DNA of 64,000 bases, from NCBI GenBank assembly GCA_004154925.1, contig QJNS01000147.1, positions 62,001-126,000 on the forward strand, in the 5' to 3' direction. This document shows positions 1-11,833 of this stretch, piece by piece. The position numbers and the translations under genes were made by a program. Positions within the stretch are counted from its first letter, which is position 1; the number at the start of each line of letters is the position of its first letter. The notes under the pieces are model-generated. The model had not been told where the DNA came from. It did not search any database and saw only the letters and a program-made list of their open reading frames with translations. Source of the DNA: Monosporascus cannonballus (lineage: Eukaryota > Ascomycota > Sordariomycetes > Xylariales).

Positions 1-2146
1 TACGAATTCTAATTTTATTTTTATTTCTTAATGTAATTATCGTAATTATTTTAATGTAAAAATTATTTTGATATTGATTGAACCGTCGACGCGTATTTTT
101 TTGTAAACTTTTAGAATAAAACCAAAATTTACGTTCGTAAGTATTATCTTAATGTTTTTTTAATAATTGGTATTATATGTTAATTATGCAATTAGTAATT
201 TTTAACCCAGTTATTTTATTCATAATTGATATAATATCGGAAGTAAATTTTTAAAATTTAATTTATTCGTTTTGTTTTTTTATTTATCTAAAGTTTAAAA
301 ACGTTAAATAACTTATAATTTAGGCCGATTTATGCTATAACGCCTTATTAAAATTTAAAAGCAATAATTAATCCTTTATTTAATATAATTTCTATTAGTA
401 ATCCGTATATATTAAAAATATACTTAAAAAATATATATATTAATTATTTAACGTTTATATCCTTATAATATGGTAAAAAATAAGAAAATTTCGTAAATCG
501 GTTAACGATTACGAAAATGCTATTATAATATATTTATATAATTAAATCTTTTAACATAAAAAACTTAATAATAAAATCGAATATAACTAAATACTATAAA
601 TGCTTTATAATTAATAATAGTTATAACTTTTCGTATGATTTATGTCGTCGAGTTTTTGCTTTAACGTAAATATCGTATTGCTATATAATTTTTTATACTG
701 TTAATTTTATTTTTAAAAAAATATATATACGTTAAAATCGCTTTAAATTTTGTAAAATTTTAAATATCTATATAATTAATATTTATATATTTCTCATATT
801 AAATCCTTTTGGTATTTTTTTAGAATTCAAATTTTGTTCGTTTTTTAGATTTTTAAAAAATTATCGTTATACTATTAAATTCTTTAATATTTATCGAAAA
901 GTATTACCCGAATCGTCGCAATTTGTCATAAACGTAAATATCCTTTTATAATGGTATTAAAATTATATCACTAATTTTTACCAATTTCTTTTCGAGGTTT
1001 AATCGCTTACTTAAAACGTTTTTTTTGCCGTTTTTTGATTTTTTCTTATAAATAATAACGAAATCGTAATTCGCCAATTTCTTTTGCGTATTTTAATTAT
1101 TGTTTTATAAGTTTTTTGGTTGTAATAAATCGGGTAAAATTTTAATGATTCGTATAAACTTTAACCTATTACAAATTTCCCTTTAGAAAATGCCTAAATT
1201 TTCGAAATGCCATAATAATAGCCATAAATTCCTTATTTGGAATACCGTAATTAAGTTCGGCTCCTTTTAATTTGTACGAAAAAAATATAATAAAATATAA
1301 TTTGTCTTAATTATTTCATTATCCGATTATTACGTCCAACGTATAATCCGAAATATCGGTTTCTAATTTAACGGAACGGTTTGGATCGTACATAATTAAT
1401 ACTGGCTTACTAATAATCGTATCCTTGATTTCCTAAAGTACTTTTTCTATATCTGGCATTTATTTAAATCCTTTTTTTTTCGTAAAATTTGTTAAAAGTA
1501 TAGTTATTCTGCTAAAACTTCGAATAAAATTTCTATAGTAATTGGCGAATCCAAAAAATACTTGTATTTTCTTAATTATCGTTAATATCTGCCATTTTAT
1601 AATAGCAACAATTTTTTTAAGGTTTATCTTAATATGTCCTGGGATAATAATATATTTCAGATATTTTACTTCCTATATATAAAATTAATTTTTTTTACGT
1701 TAACAAATAATTTTACGTTTTATAATGTTTAAAACATTTTATAAACATATTTTATATATATTCTTTTTATCTTTAAGAAAATAAAAATATTATCGAAATA
1801 ATAAATAACGAAAATATCAAGGTATTTTCCTAATATATATTTAATTATTTGCTAAAAAGTTACTAATACGTTCATAAATCCTATTGGAATTATCAAATAT
1901 TTAATCAATCCGTATTTTATTTTGAAAATTATTTTTTATTCGTATTTTTTCTTAATTTGAATAAGGTTATATTTATTTTTAAGATCGAACGTTATAAATT
2001 ATTTGGCTCCGTAAAGTCGGTTTTTTATTTCCGTAATTAAGAATAATAATATTCGATCTTTAACGGTAATATCGTTAAATTATCGATAATTAATTATAAA
2101 TCGTAATTTTTCGTTTTGTTTAATACCAAAAATATCAGATATTCTG

Positions 2147-2374
2147 TTAATAATTTCGAAAAGCGAATTTATCCTTTTTGTAACCGATTTTCCAAATATT
2201 CTTTAAAAATACATAATTCGTTTTTGCTAAGGTTATAAATAGGGTAAAATTTCGTCGAAAATCTTTTTTAAAAATTATTTTATAATCCCATTCGTTATAT
2301 TTTGGTAATTTCGTATTAAGCCTTTTTTTGAAAAACTGTTCGTATTTATAATATTGTGGTAACATATTAATCAA
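2147..2374 (-). pseudogene. Reverse transcriptase remnant (family A, copy 1)
   Basis: A 75-codon open stretch reads LPKYNEWDYKIIF, then a Lys-rich segment ending KIGYKKDKFAF. The order matches the N-terminal edge of gypsy reverse transcriptases: a LPxxxxWDHxI motif, then a linker, then a region ending in K-G-x-I-R. Many expected Gly, Arg, Pro and His positions are replaced by Lys, Asn, Phe and Tyr, as G-to-A and C-to-T change would do. The protein fragment is a fossil. Homologous DNA lies at about 53,720-53,950. Confidence 0.65.
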
Positions 2375-4389
2375 ATTTTCTAACTTTTCAGGTTATTATT
2401 CTTATTATTTTAGATTATTATTTAATTGCTTTAATTTTGCTTTAATAATAATATTACGTTTTTTTCTTTAATACCTGTTTTTTTCTTATGTTTTGTTTTT
2501 TTAAGTAATAAAGTATTTATCGTATTTTTATGCTTGTATTCGTCGTTATTATCGATTAAATATTAAAATTCTTTTTATTTATTAATAAGATATAAGGTAA
2601 ACCTTATTTACTTAATTCCTTTATTAATTAAACTTTTATACTGGCGTATCCATAGTAACTCTAAGATTATATCGTAATTTTTAAATAAAACGATATCGAA
2701 ATTAATTATTTGGTATTATTTTTTAATAAAAATTTCGAAATAATTAATTTCGCAGGTAATTTTTCCGTTATCGTAAACGAATTCCTAGTTTTCGGTATTT
2801 TTTATTATATAACGTTTTAACTTATATCTTTATAACAATTTAAGCTTATTAAACATATTTGGTACAATGTAATTTCCGCCTAAAGTTCTGTTATTTACCA
2901 TTACGGTATACCAATACGTTCCGATTTGTATATCTAAAGTAATAAAGTTATTAATAATTTCTATTATCGTATTTAAAACCTTTTTAAGAATTTTTGTAAC
3001 TTTTTTAAGTTTTGTTATTTTACGGCTTTTTTACAGATAACTTTTTTTTTAACTTTTGTTCGAATTTATCGAACCTTATTTATATTTTTTTGTTTAATGC
3101 ATTAAGTTATTATATTTATCCTTATTACTGGCATATTATTCTTTCGAATTATATTAATTGGTTTTAATTTTTTTGTAATTCCTTTTTTTGTCGAATAAAT
3201 TATTTTCTTATATTTACAACTATATCCTATTATACGTCATCCTAGCTGTCATTCTAGAAATTTTCTATGAATTAATATATTTCTTCTTTAATAACTTTTT
3301 TTAGAGGATTCGCAATAAATACTAAAGAAAAATAAAAATCTATAATAATTTTCTAACAGTATTTTTTTACCGTATATTAAATTAATTCCTTTTCCGTTTA
3401 ATAATTATATTATTTATAATAATAAAAAGGGTTTTCCTACAGGTATTATTTTTCTTCGAGCTAGCTTTTTATTTCGGCCAATTACTGGACGTCTTTTAAA
3501 GTTATAGTTCGAAAATATCGATATTATTATTTATTATCCTTATTATTTCCGGCACGATTTGGAAAGTTAAATCTTTTATAATATATACGGGTAATTCGTT
3601 CGTAAATATACTGTTTTCATTTTTCGTAATCGGGATATTTTCGTCGTTAACAATATATAGCGTATATTTTACCGTATTAATTAAGGGTTTCGGGACAGAT
3701 TTTTTCTGTCCAATTTTGGTATTCGCGTAATTATCCTTATAATACTTCCTGTTATGTTCGCGACGCCTGTTAAGCCAGCTTTTTGGCTTTTTATATTCTT
3801 TATCGAATTTCTTATCGTAATAATTCTTATTAGACCTTTTGCTATAAGCCTAAAACGTACTTGGCTTAAATTATGTTAATAATTTTATTATCGTTTCCTT
3901 AATTATTTCTAAATTGTTTTTCCAATATAGGGGTCCAGTTATTTTATTATAATTTCTTAAATTTCTTATATTTATAAGTCTTATGTTCTATTTTGCCGTA
4001 ATTAAAACATTTAATTTAGCTCCAGTTTTATCTATAAATAATGCCGAATTTCATAAATCCTGGTACCGTTTTATAAGAAGTAAAGGGTAAGTTTCGTTTT
4101 TTCCCTTAGTTAAACTTATTATATTTCGAATATAAGGCATATTAACCTTTTTTTTATCGTTTTTCAAATTATTTATTATTAATTTTAATTACTTTTACAA
4201 TATATTGGTCCAAAGTAAGTAATCGTTTAATCCGAATAATTTTATTTTTATATTATATTTTAGATTTTTATAAAATATATCGATAAGGGTATCGGATTTA
4301 TCGTTTTTTTATTCTGCTTTAGCCGTAAAACGTTTAAAAATTACGGCATATTTAAATGCGAATTCGTTTTGTCGGAATTACAAAAATTA

Positions 4390-4584
4390 TTAAGCCATAA
4401 ATCGTTTTTTATCCGGATTGCCGAAATTATTACGCATTTTATTTTTGAAATTAATATAAAATAAAACAATCTTATTAATAAAATTCTTTTTATCTGGCTT
4501 TTTTTCTTTTAGGAAATTTCTTATTATAGGTTCAAATGAATTAATTATATTTCCTATTAGGCATATTTTTATTGCTAAAACCAT
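4390..4584 (-). pseudogene. Gag-like remnant (family A, copy 1)
   Basis: A 64-codon fragment on the minus strand contains a positively charged segment ending FGNPDKKRFMA. It sits upstream of the RT remnant in the element's own orientation and next to the 5' LTR, which is where gag lies. The same DNA is repeated at about 63,190-63,410 in the second copy. No zinc knuckle or capsid motif is clear, so the gag label rests on position and basic composition. Confidence 0.4.
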
Positions 4585-4879
4585 ATCCGCTAGGTTATTA
4601 AGGTCTAGGAAGCGAAAGTAAATTCGTACCTAAATTAAAAAAATTTAAGGGTTACCTTTTCCATCGTAGGGTTCCGGCTTTTTAAGTTTTATGCGGGCGA
4701 AAAAGATTTGGGTAAATAACGTAGCTTTAAGTTATCGAACTTCTTTTTCTAGCTCCCGAATTCGAGCTTAAAACTGCTAAATAAGGGTTTCCTAAGCGTT
4801 AGTCGATATTTTAACAATATTAAATATTGCTTAAAATATATTGATATTATTAAACAAAAGCTTATAACGTATAACAAAC

Positions 4880-5290
4880 TATATAGTTTAACCAATTATT
4901 AAACTTTAAGTTAACGGGTTTATGTTAGTAAAAATATCGTAAAAATCTAAGCAATAAATATAATAACGTATTATGTTTCGTAATACTAAAAGTACCTTAA
5001 GTAACGATATTATATTATAAGTTAAAATTATCTAAATTATGGAAGTAATAAATATATATATTCTAATTCCTTTATTACTGCTTATTTTTGCTTAGCAAAG
5101 CCTTACTGAGCGGTTGCTTAGTATTACTTAGTCGTGCTTAGTCGTACTTAGTTGTGCTTAGTTGAGACCCGTTAAGCATTGATCATATAACCCTGAACTA
5201 GCGTAGCTTTGTGATCTTGGCTGGACCGTTTTCGCAGGCCCAGCTAGCTTGGGTTGTAACATGAAGTAAAGTATAAATTGCTAACCTCTA
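4880..5290 (-). repeat. 5' LTR of family A copy 1 (approximate limits)
   Basis: The stretch starting near 4,885 (AGTTTAACCAATTATTAAAC) is repeated at about 50,234, 63,708 and 25,038, and in reverse at about 39,840 and 46,160. This marks it as the common LTR end of family A. The first ~170 bp match across copies. From about 5,060 onward this copy diverges from the others and is much less degraded (for example around 5,165-5,265), suggesting an LTR variant or a younger fragment fused to it. The outer end is not resolved. Confidence 0.55.
5114..5163. repeat. 10-bp tandem repeat, five units
   Basis: Five adjoining 10-bp units follow the pattern (T/G)T(G/A)CTTAGT(C/T/A): TTGCTTAGTA, TTACTTAGTC, GTGCTTAGTC, GTACTTAGTT, GTGCTTAGTT. 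More CTTAG words occur just upstream at 5,090-5,110. The array lies in the outer part of the LTR-like region and keeps many C residues, unlike its surroundings. Arrays of this sort in LTRs often act as promoter elements, but nothing here shows a function. Confidence 0.8.
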
Positions 5291-6738
5291 AGGAGAAATT
5301 AGTAATTTTATTTACGTAATATAAGATAAATCTATATAAAACGTTCGAAAATAAGTTAAAAATTTTTAATACGTTAAAAAAATAGATAAATAAGTTTTAA
5401 TGGTATTTTATATTGCGAATTATTTAAGATATTTATTTATTATATAATATTTTGCTATTGATTATATTTTATTGAGTTTTCAAAAAAGGTTTATTGCTTA
5501 ATATTAAAATAGATCCAGCTTATAAAGAACCGTGATTAGGCTATAAATTTACGGAATTATTTTATAATTATTTTAAGAGGAATTTATTAAATGGATTGTA
5601 ATTTTTTAAAGTAAATTGTCCGAGTTATTTCTTTATTTAAAAAAGTTTACCGTTTTTTAGCCGTAATCACTAAGATCTTTTTTAACTTAAAAATTTAGTT
5701 TATGCTATAAATAAAAAAGACATCATAAAAAGCCCTTTATAATTCATATAACGTATAAATAAGATAAAGGGTTGTTTTTAACTATATAAATTAGTTACCT
5801 AAATTAATACGTAATTATTTACGTATAAAATTTTAGAAAACGCTAAACTTATTATCTGCGATAATAACGCGAAATCAATTAATTAACCTAATATCTTTTA
5901 ACCGATATAATAAATTGTCATTATTCGATTTAAATTCTTTATTCGTATAAATTTAAATATCGACCAAAATATACCTTTTTCGATATTCGTATTTAATCTA
6001 ATAAATAATAATCTTTTAAAATATTAATATACAATAAGATATTATTTATATATCGTAATTTACAGATATATAAGCTTTTATAGAAATATTATTAATTACT
6101 TATTTAACGATAGTATCGGCGTATTTATTTACGTAATTTAAATATATTTTAATAACTAGCGGCTTAAAATTCGGAACATACTATAATATAAACGCCCCAA
6201 AATACTAATCTAATAAAGCTTTAATAAATAAATGTTACAATACGAAACGATTAATTAAAAATTTATATCAACATTAAATATATTAAATAGTATCGAATTT
6301 TAAAACTGTATTAATAAAATCTTGACTAATTATTTTATAATTATTTTATATTTAGTTATATATCGTAATTATATCGGGTTAATTATTACGAATAATCCTT
6401 CTCGATTAATTTTTTTGAAAATATTTAATAGCTAAATATTTTTTATTAAATTTATTCCGTTATTCTGAAAAAGTTTTAAGTAGACTAAATAATAATCGTA
6501 ACGCCTGTATTTAAATTTCGGTTCATTAATATGCCGATTTTAAAGTTATATAAATTTAATCTAATATTACAAAAAACGAGTAATTTTATTAAATATAAAT
6601 AAGATTTTTTTTCAACTTAAAGTTAATTTTCTAAGTTAACGTATTTTGCGAATTAAGATTAATACCGGAATTATTTTACTTATTTATCTTTAAATCGATT
6701 TTAATACAGAAAATAAGTTTCATAAATTACGAAAAAAT
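5291..6738. other. AT-rich degenerate repeat DNA, no gene seen
   Basis: The segment has the same RIP signature as its neighbours (TpA-rich, CpA-poor, remaining C mostly in CpG). No open frame above about 60 codons and no motif I could assign to a transposase, RT or integrase was found on either strand. It is probably an older transposon whose coding sequence has been erased. Confidence 0.6.
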
Positions 6739-6857
6739 TGTGAGATAAGAAGGGTGCGACGCTAGTCACAATACTAAAAGGTCAGGAATTCCAAACCCCA
6801 ATTGGAGTTTGGACACCCTAATCCACCTTATAAGAACTAGCTGTGCATATCATCACA
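6739..6857 (+). mobile_element. Small MITE-like palindromic element, copy 1
   Basis: This 119-bp patch stands out by its normal base composition in AT-rich DNA. It is repeated in reverse orientation at 43,245-43,362 with high identity (for example GTGCGACGCTAG and CCACCTTATAAGAACTAGCT occur in both). The ends are imperfect inverted repeats (TGTGAGATA at the left, TATCATCACA at the right). The centre, 6,791-6,812, is a near-perfect 22-bp palindrome built on CCAAACCCCAA and its reverse complement, with one mismatch. No coding capacity. Classification as a MITE is inference. Confidence 0.55.
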
Positions 6858-8436
6858 AAAGTCCGCTTAATTACTTCGTTATACGTTTAATAAAAATAAG
6901 AACGATATAAGTTTATCCGGTATTTTATAAGAATATATTTGTTATATAAATCAAAAAATAAATTATCAGTTAAAAGTTCTAACATAATCCTGGTTAATAT
7001 CTCGATTAAATTTCTAATTAAGTTATTAATTAGATTATTAACGAAATCTATTATTATATATTTTAAGACTTTCCTTTTCGCCGTTTTTTAAATTGTTATT
7101 TTCGCGATTATCGTTATTAAAAAAAGGATTAAATAGGCGTTCTTAAATTTCGAGTATTTCTTTATTAAAAAATTCGATATTAAAATTAAAATTCTATTAT
7201 TATTACGATATTTTAGAAAACCTTAAAAAATAATTATTAGTTTATAATGCGAAAGTTAATGATAATATGAAATTAAAAAAGAATAATAAAACAATAATAA
7301 AATAATTAAAGAAAGTTAAAAGAACGTATAAATTAATATATATTGTTTTTAGTTATACGTTATTTTCAAAGCTTATTTATTTTGTATATAATTCGTTACA
7401 TCCTTTTTACTAATATTTAATATATTTAAATGTATTTATATAAGTTTTATTTTAATTAGGATAAACTATTTTTATATGCGTTTTTAAGTATTACATTAAC
7501 GTATTAATATAATATAGAAATTATTAGATCTACATTATTATTTGTACGTTTATAGTAATACGAAAAACGAGTTAAATTAGATTAACAGAAATACTGATAA
7601 ATATATTATTACCTTTTTTCCAACTTTGCAATTTGTTAATTATAAATTTATCTAACAGAAATCATTATTTTTTATATATCGTAATTAAATTAACATATAG
7701 GTTAATTTAAGAATTAAATATGCGAAAGAATTGGAAAATAATATAATATAATAAAAATTAAAAATTCTCGTTCGGCGAAATCCTTTAAAAAAACTAGTTA
7801 TAGAAAACCTAACTTTTAAGATAAATATATTGTCGGATTAATTTATAATTATTTTATTAATTTTATTTCAATAGCTTGTCATGAAAACTTCTAAAATATT
7901 AAAAGAATATAAATTTAATCATGGGCCAATTATCGTTTTGATAAATTATTTGCGATATTTTTGTAAACGAATTTAAAAAGTTTGAACGGATTTATTTAAA
8001 TATTTTAAAAGCGTTATAAAAAACTGCGGAATATTTTTTATTTATTTTGTTTTACAATAATAATCTTTATATAATGTATTGTTGGCGGAAAACGTTTTAG
8101 ATAAACAATATTTATATTTTATAAAAAGGTTATTTATATTAAATTATTTTTATTTCGATCGTAATACTATATAAAATACAAAAAGAGATAAAAAAATAAT
8201 ATATTCGATAAGTTATAATTTTTACATATCCCGGGTTAACATATTTAAGTTATAATTATAATTGAAAATCGAAAATAATTTATCGTATTGACGTTAAAAA
8301 AGAAAAACCGCTCGAAAAATACCATTTTCCGCCGTTACCGTTTGGGTTAAATGTAACGAAAAAGGAAAATACGAAATATATCGTTTTATAGGCCAAATAA
8401 TAAGGAATTTAATAACTAAACCTGGAAAAAGATATT
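6858..8436. other. AT-rich degenerate repeat DNA, no gene seen
   Basis: RIP-type composition continues. Frames on both strands are closed by frequent TAA codons. A patch at about 8,280-8,360 retains more C and G and reads on the plus strand as PPLPFGLNVTKKENTK, but I could not match it to a known family. It is probably the end of a decayed transposon ORF. Confidence 0.5.
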
Positions 8437-8479
8437 AAAAAAGGCGTAAAAAAGGCGAAAAAAGGCACAAAAAAGGCGC
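8437..8479. repeat. 10-11-bp purine-rich tandem repeat, four units
   Basis: Four units of AAAAAAGGCG with one extra base in three of them run head to tail. In the plus frame they give a Lys/Ala/Gly-rich run (KKGVKKAKKGTKKAQ). This may be the basic tail of a decayed transposon protein or a simple-sequence expansion. The repeat itself is directly visible. Confidence 0.7.
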
Positions 8480-8559
8480 AAATAAAAATATACAGAATCA
8501 AAACCAAGATATAAACGAAATATGAAATTATTATATTCAAAAGATTTTCAACAAAGTAA

Positions 8560-11070
8560 AATAAATAAACTAATATTAAACGATTCGATATAAATTATAT
8601 TTAAAAGGTTTTCTTAATTATAATTTCCATTTTCGAATAATGTATTATTTCTTTTTAATTTTATATTAATTTATATATTTTTTATTTTGATATTCGAATT
8701 TATAAAACATAACATTTTATTTATATATTATTTTTACTTATTGTTAGTTTTATTTATTGGTATTTGTATTTATTGTTATTTCTATATATTTAATTTTACA
8801 TATATTAAAACTATTTTATATTTTTATACATTTAATTATAAATAAATAAGTATTTTGAATATTTATTATTTAAGTAATAGTTTCATTATATTAAAATTCA
8901 TTATTAATTATTTTATATTTCTTTTATAATTCAGTCAATTTAATAGATATTGAACCTATGTACTAATTTATATTCTAATTTATAACATATATGATATTTG
9001 TTATAAAAAATTATATGTTGATTTTTACATTGTTTAATATGTTTCAGCTATTGTGTTATTGTATTAAATTATATAGAATTACCTTTGTATTATATATAAT
9101 TAAATATCGTTGAAAATAACTGTACAATCGTTATTTTTCGATTTTTTTAAATTAATTTGTAATTATAGCATTAGAATAGAATCATGATAAAAATAACGAA
9201 TTATTATGTTAAAATCGTGTTGTAAAAAAATCCGTAAGCATTTTATAATATTCTTAACGACTTAATATATTATTAAAAGAATTCGATATAATTTGAACTA
9301 AATTATTAAATGCAAATTTAAAAATAAAATAACAAAGATTTTAATATAAATTTTAAAAGAATAAAATAATAAATATAAATTGCTTTATAATACATTAGAC
9401 TAGTAATAATATATATTATTTCATAATTATGTGAATTTTATATTAATATAATTAGCGGTATAAATGAAAAATAGATTTAATAGGTTGAAATTAAAAAAAT
9501 ATATACTAAATATAACATTATTAATTTTGATAATAAACGTTTCGATTATTGCGATATTAATAACAATATTAATATCATATATAACGTTAAAAATAAAAAT
9601 ACAAATAATACATATTTGAGAAGTATATTATATTTATTATAAAAGTATCATTTTTAATATATTAAAAACCGGATTTAAAAAATTATTTAATACATATAAG
9701 AATAAATTATTATATGTTTTATTATTTATTAATTATGTTTTAATTATTATATATATTAATATAATTTTAATACTTGTATATTAAGATAATAAATAACGTT
9801 TTATAAAAACGAATATTTATTATATTTTTATATAAAATTCACTTTATTTTCATAATCGAAATATTATTTATCAATTAACATAAAATCAGAAGTATTTTAT
9901 TATAATTTTATATAAATTTTAGTATTTTATCTTTTATTATAAATATGTATAAACGTAAATAATTTAAATATTAATATTTAGACTGAAAATATTAATAAAA
10001 TAATTTTTAATTTTCGTTTTATAAACATTAATTATTTTATAATCATGTTATTTATTAATATTTTAAAAAACATTTTAATTTCTTTATATTTAAATATTAA
10101 TTTATTTGAATATATTAATTGGTTTATAAATTATATTAATATTTTTATTGGTTTTAGTATTTATTAAAACTTAGATATTTTTATTTATAGATTATTATTA
10201 ATTATAAAATTAATATTTAACGGTTTTTTTAAATACCTTTTATTTTTAACGAATTCCATATGTTATATTATTTCAGCCGACATAATCTTTACAATATCTT
10301 AAATTCACAATGAAAATTTCGTATTTAATTAATATTAAAAAATTTACTTTATTATTAATTTTTACAGTATTAAATTAAGTTAAATCGTATATCAAAAAAC
10401 ACTTATAATAAATTGTATTTAAATTTTAGATAATAAATTAATAAACAGTTTTATTAATAAGATATTTATATAATAATTCGATTTTTTAAATACTTAATGT
10501 AATATATATTATATTTATAATTAAATCTATATTTTTTTAGTTAATATGTTTCATTTATTATAATATTAAATATATATTTACAACCGAATTACTTCTTTAT
10601 TTCTAATATATTATAAAAATTTAACAATTAAATATTATATAATAAAATTATTTTTAAATAGGATTAAATACACTGATAAATTATTAAAAAATTTATTTAG
10701 AAAATTCCTTATAAAAATTAATATTTTTAATTATATCCGTATTAAATATTTCTTTTAGTTTTAGTAATACAAATATTAAATTAAATTTAATTAAAATTAT
10801 TAAATAAAAAACTTAAATAAAATTAAATATTTTTGTAATATTAATTTCTTAATTTTAATATAAATAACTTTTAAGATTAATTATACAAATGTAACAATAT
10901 ATTTAATTTAAATCATTTTAATACTAAAATATAATTTATTATTATTTTATTATAATATTTATAAGAAAATTAATTTAAATCATTTTAACGATATGATTTA
11001 ACTTATTAAATATATATTTTAAATTTTAAATTAAATTAAATATTTTATATAAAATTTAAAACTTTTATAT
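8560..11070. other. Extremely AT-rich spacer, no gene seen
   Basis: About 2.5 kb in which almost all bases are A or T, with very few C residues. No open frame of useful length and no recognisable transposon motif was found. It ends abruptly at the gene-island border near 11,070, where composition changes within about 10 bp. Confidence 0.7.
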
Positions 11071-11074
11071 ATAA

Positions 11075-11120
11075 CCCGTGGGAATTCCGCGTTACCCACG
11101 GGACCCCACGGGTCCGTGGG
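11075..11120. repeat. Clustered CCCACGGG / CCCGTGGG inverted and direct repeats at island border
   Basis: CCCGTGGG lies at 11,075-11,082, CCCACGGG at 11,095-11,102 and again at 11,105-11,112, and CCGTGGG at 11,114-11,120, with a further CATGGGTA just downstream. The words pair as hairpins. They resemble degenerate GGGTACCC-type minisatellites. They mark the first non-AT-rich bases of the island. Confidence 0.7.
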
Positions 11121-11833
11121 TAAAAGTGCATGGGTATTCCCTCGCCCTAACTACGGGTGCCCCGACCGCGAGCATCACACAGGGACTGTTCCTCAACACA
11201 ACGCACCCCCTAACCGCGAACGCGACTACACTACTATTCTCTAACATAACGAGCTCAGGACGCTTCACCAGCGCGCCGACTCCAACCGTAACAAGCGACA
11301 ATCCCTGCGGCAGACAGGTCGCGGATCCCTTCGCGGTGCGGGTCGCGCAGCCGGACGGCGTGTTCGACGGGTGGTTCCTGCGGCTCAGCGCGGCGGCCAT
11401 AATCTTCGCACGAACGAGAGAGTCGGCGACGCAGTTCGGCATCGCCTCCGAGGGTGAGGCCGGCGGCGGCGGACGCCTGTGCACGCAGGGGCAGGGGCGC
11501 GTGGGGTCGGAAACCCTCATCGCCGTCGCCGAGAACGGCACCGACGTGACGGGCGGCGCCGTATACTTCATCGACGCGCAGACGCTGGCGGCCGTCGGGG
11601 GCCTCGGATACGCGCCACTGCGATGCGCGGCGGCGGGCGAGGAGCTAGCTTGCGCGGAGGGCGCCAAGGAGTTCTTGGTCGCTTGCGGCTTGGGTCTGGA
11701 GATCACGAGTGACGGGGATGGGGTGGCGGAGATTGGCGGCTGGAACTGGACCGCGGTTGCGCTTTTGCCTGTGTATTCGCAGTGGGTAAACTTGCTGGTT
11801 TGGAAGCGCTTGGGGGAAGTAGTCTTTCGGTAA
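11078..11833 (+). pseudogene. Truncated ORF, secreted or cell-surface protein-like, at island border
   Basis: The ORF runs for 251 codons, but its first ~20 residues (MGIPRYPRDPTGPWVKVHGY) are translated repeat DNA. The more credible coding part begins near 11,190, just after a possible 3' splice site (CTAAC at 11,148 then ACACAG). It is rich in Ala, Gly and Thr, with several N-glycosylation sequons (NTT, NAT, NIT) and Cys residues spaced as in extracellular proteins. There is no signal peptide, which would have lain in the upstream exon now replaced by AT-rich DNA. I cannot assign a family. The opposite strand is also open over 275 codons, so coding is not certain. Probably the 3' part of a gene cut off by repeat invasion. 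Confidence 0.4.

Larger units (their letters stand above)
1..5290 (-). mobile_element. RIP-degraded Ty3/gypsy LTR retrotransposon, family A copy 1 (5' part, cut by window start)
   Basis: This AT-rich block is colinear with 51,560-55,646 and then 62,879-64,000, so the same element occurs again in the window. On the minus strand it still shows reverse-transcriptase similarity (2,147-2,374) and a gag-like piece (4,390-4,584), with the gag side at the higher coordinates. The 3' part would lie left of base 1. Frames are broken many times, mostly by TAA, and CpA is nearly absent while CpG persists, which is what RIP leaves behind. Direct observation: the internal homology. Inference: the Ty3/gypsy assignment, from degraded RT motifs. 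No part can encode a working protein. Confidence 0.85.

Noticed and set aside
6739..6857. Possible tRNA or 5S rRNA gene in the GC-normal patch
   Set aside because: No T-loop GGTTCGA-type box, no cloverleaf and no 5S internal control boxes; the central palindrome and a second copy fit a mini-element better.
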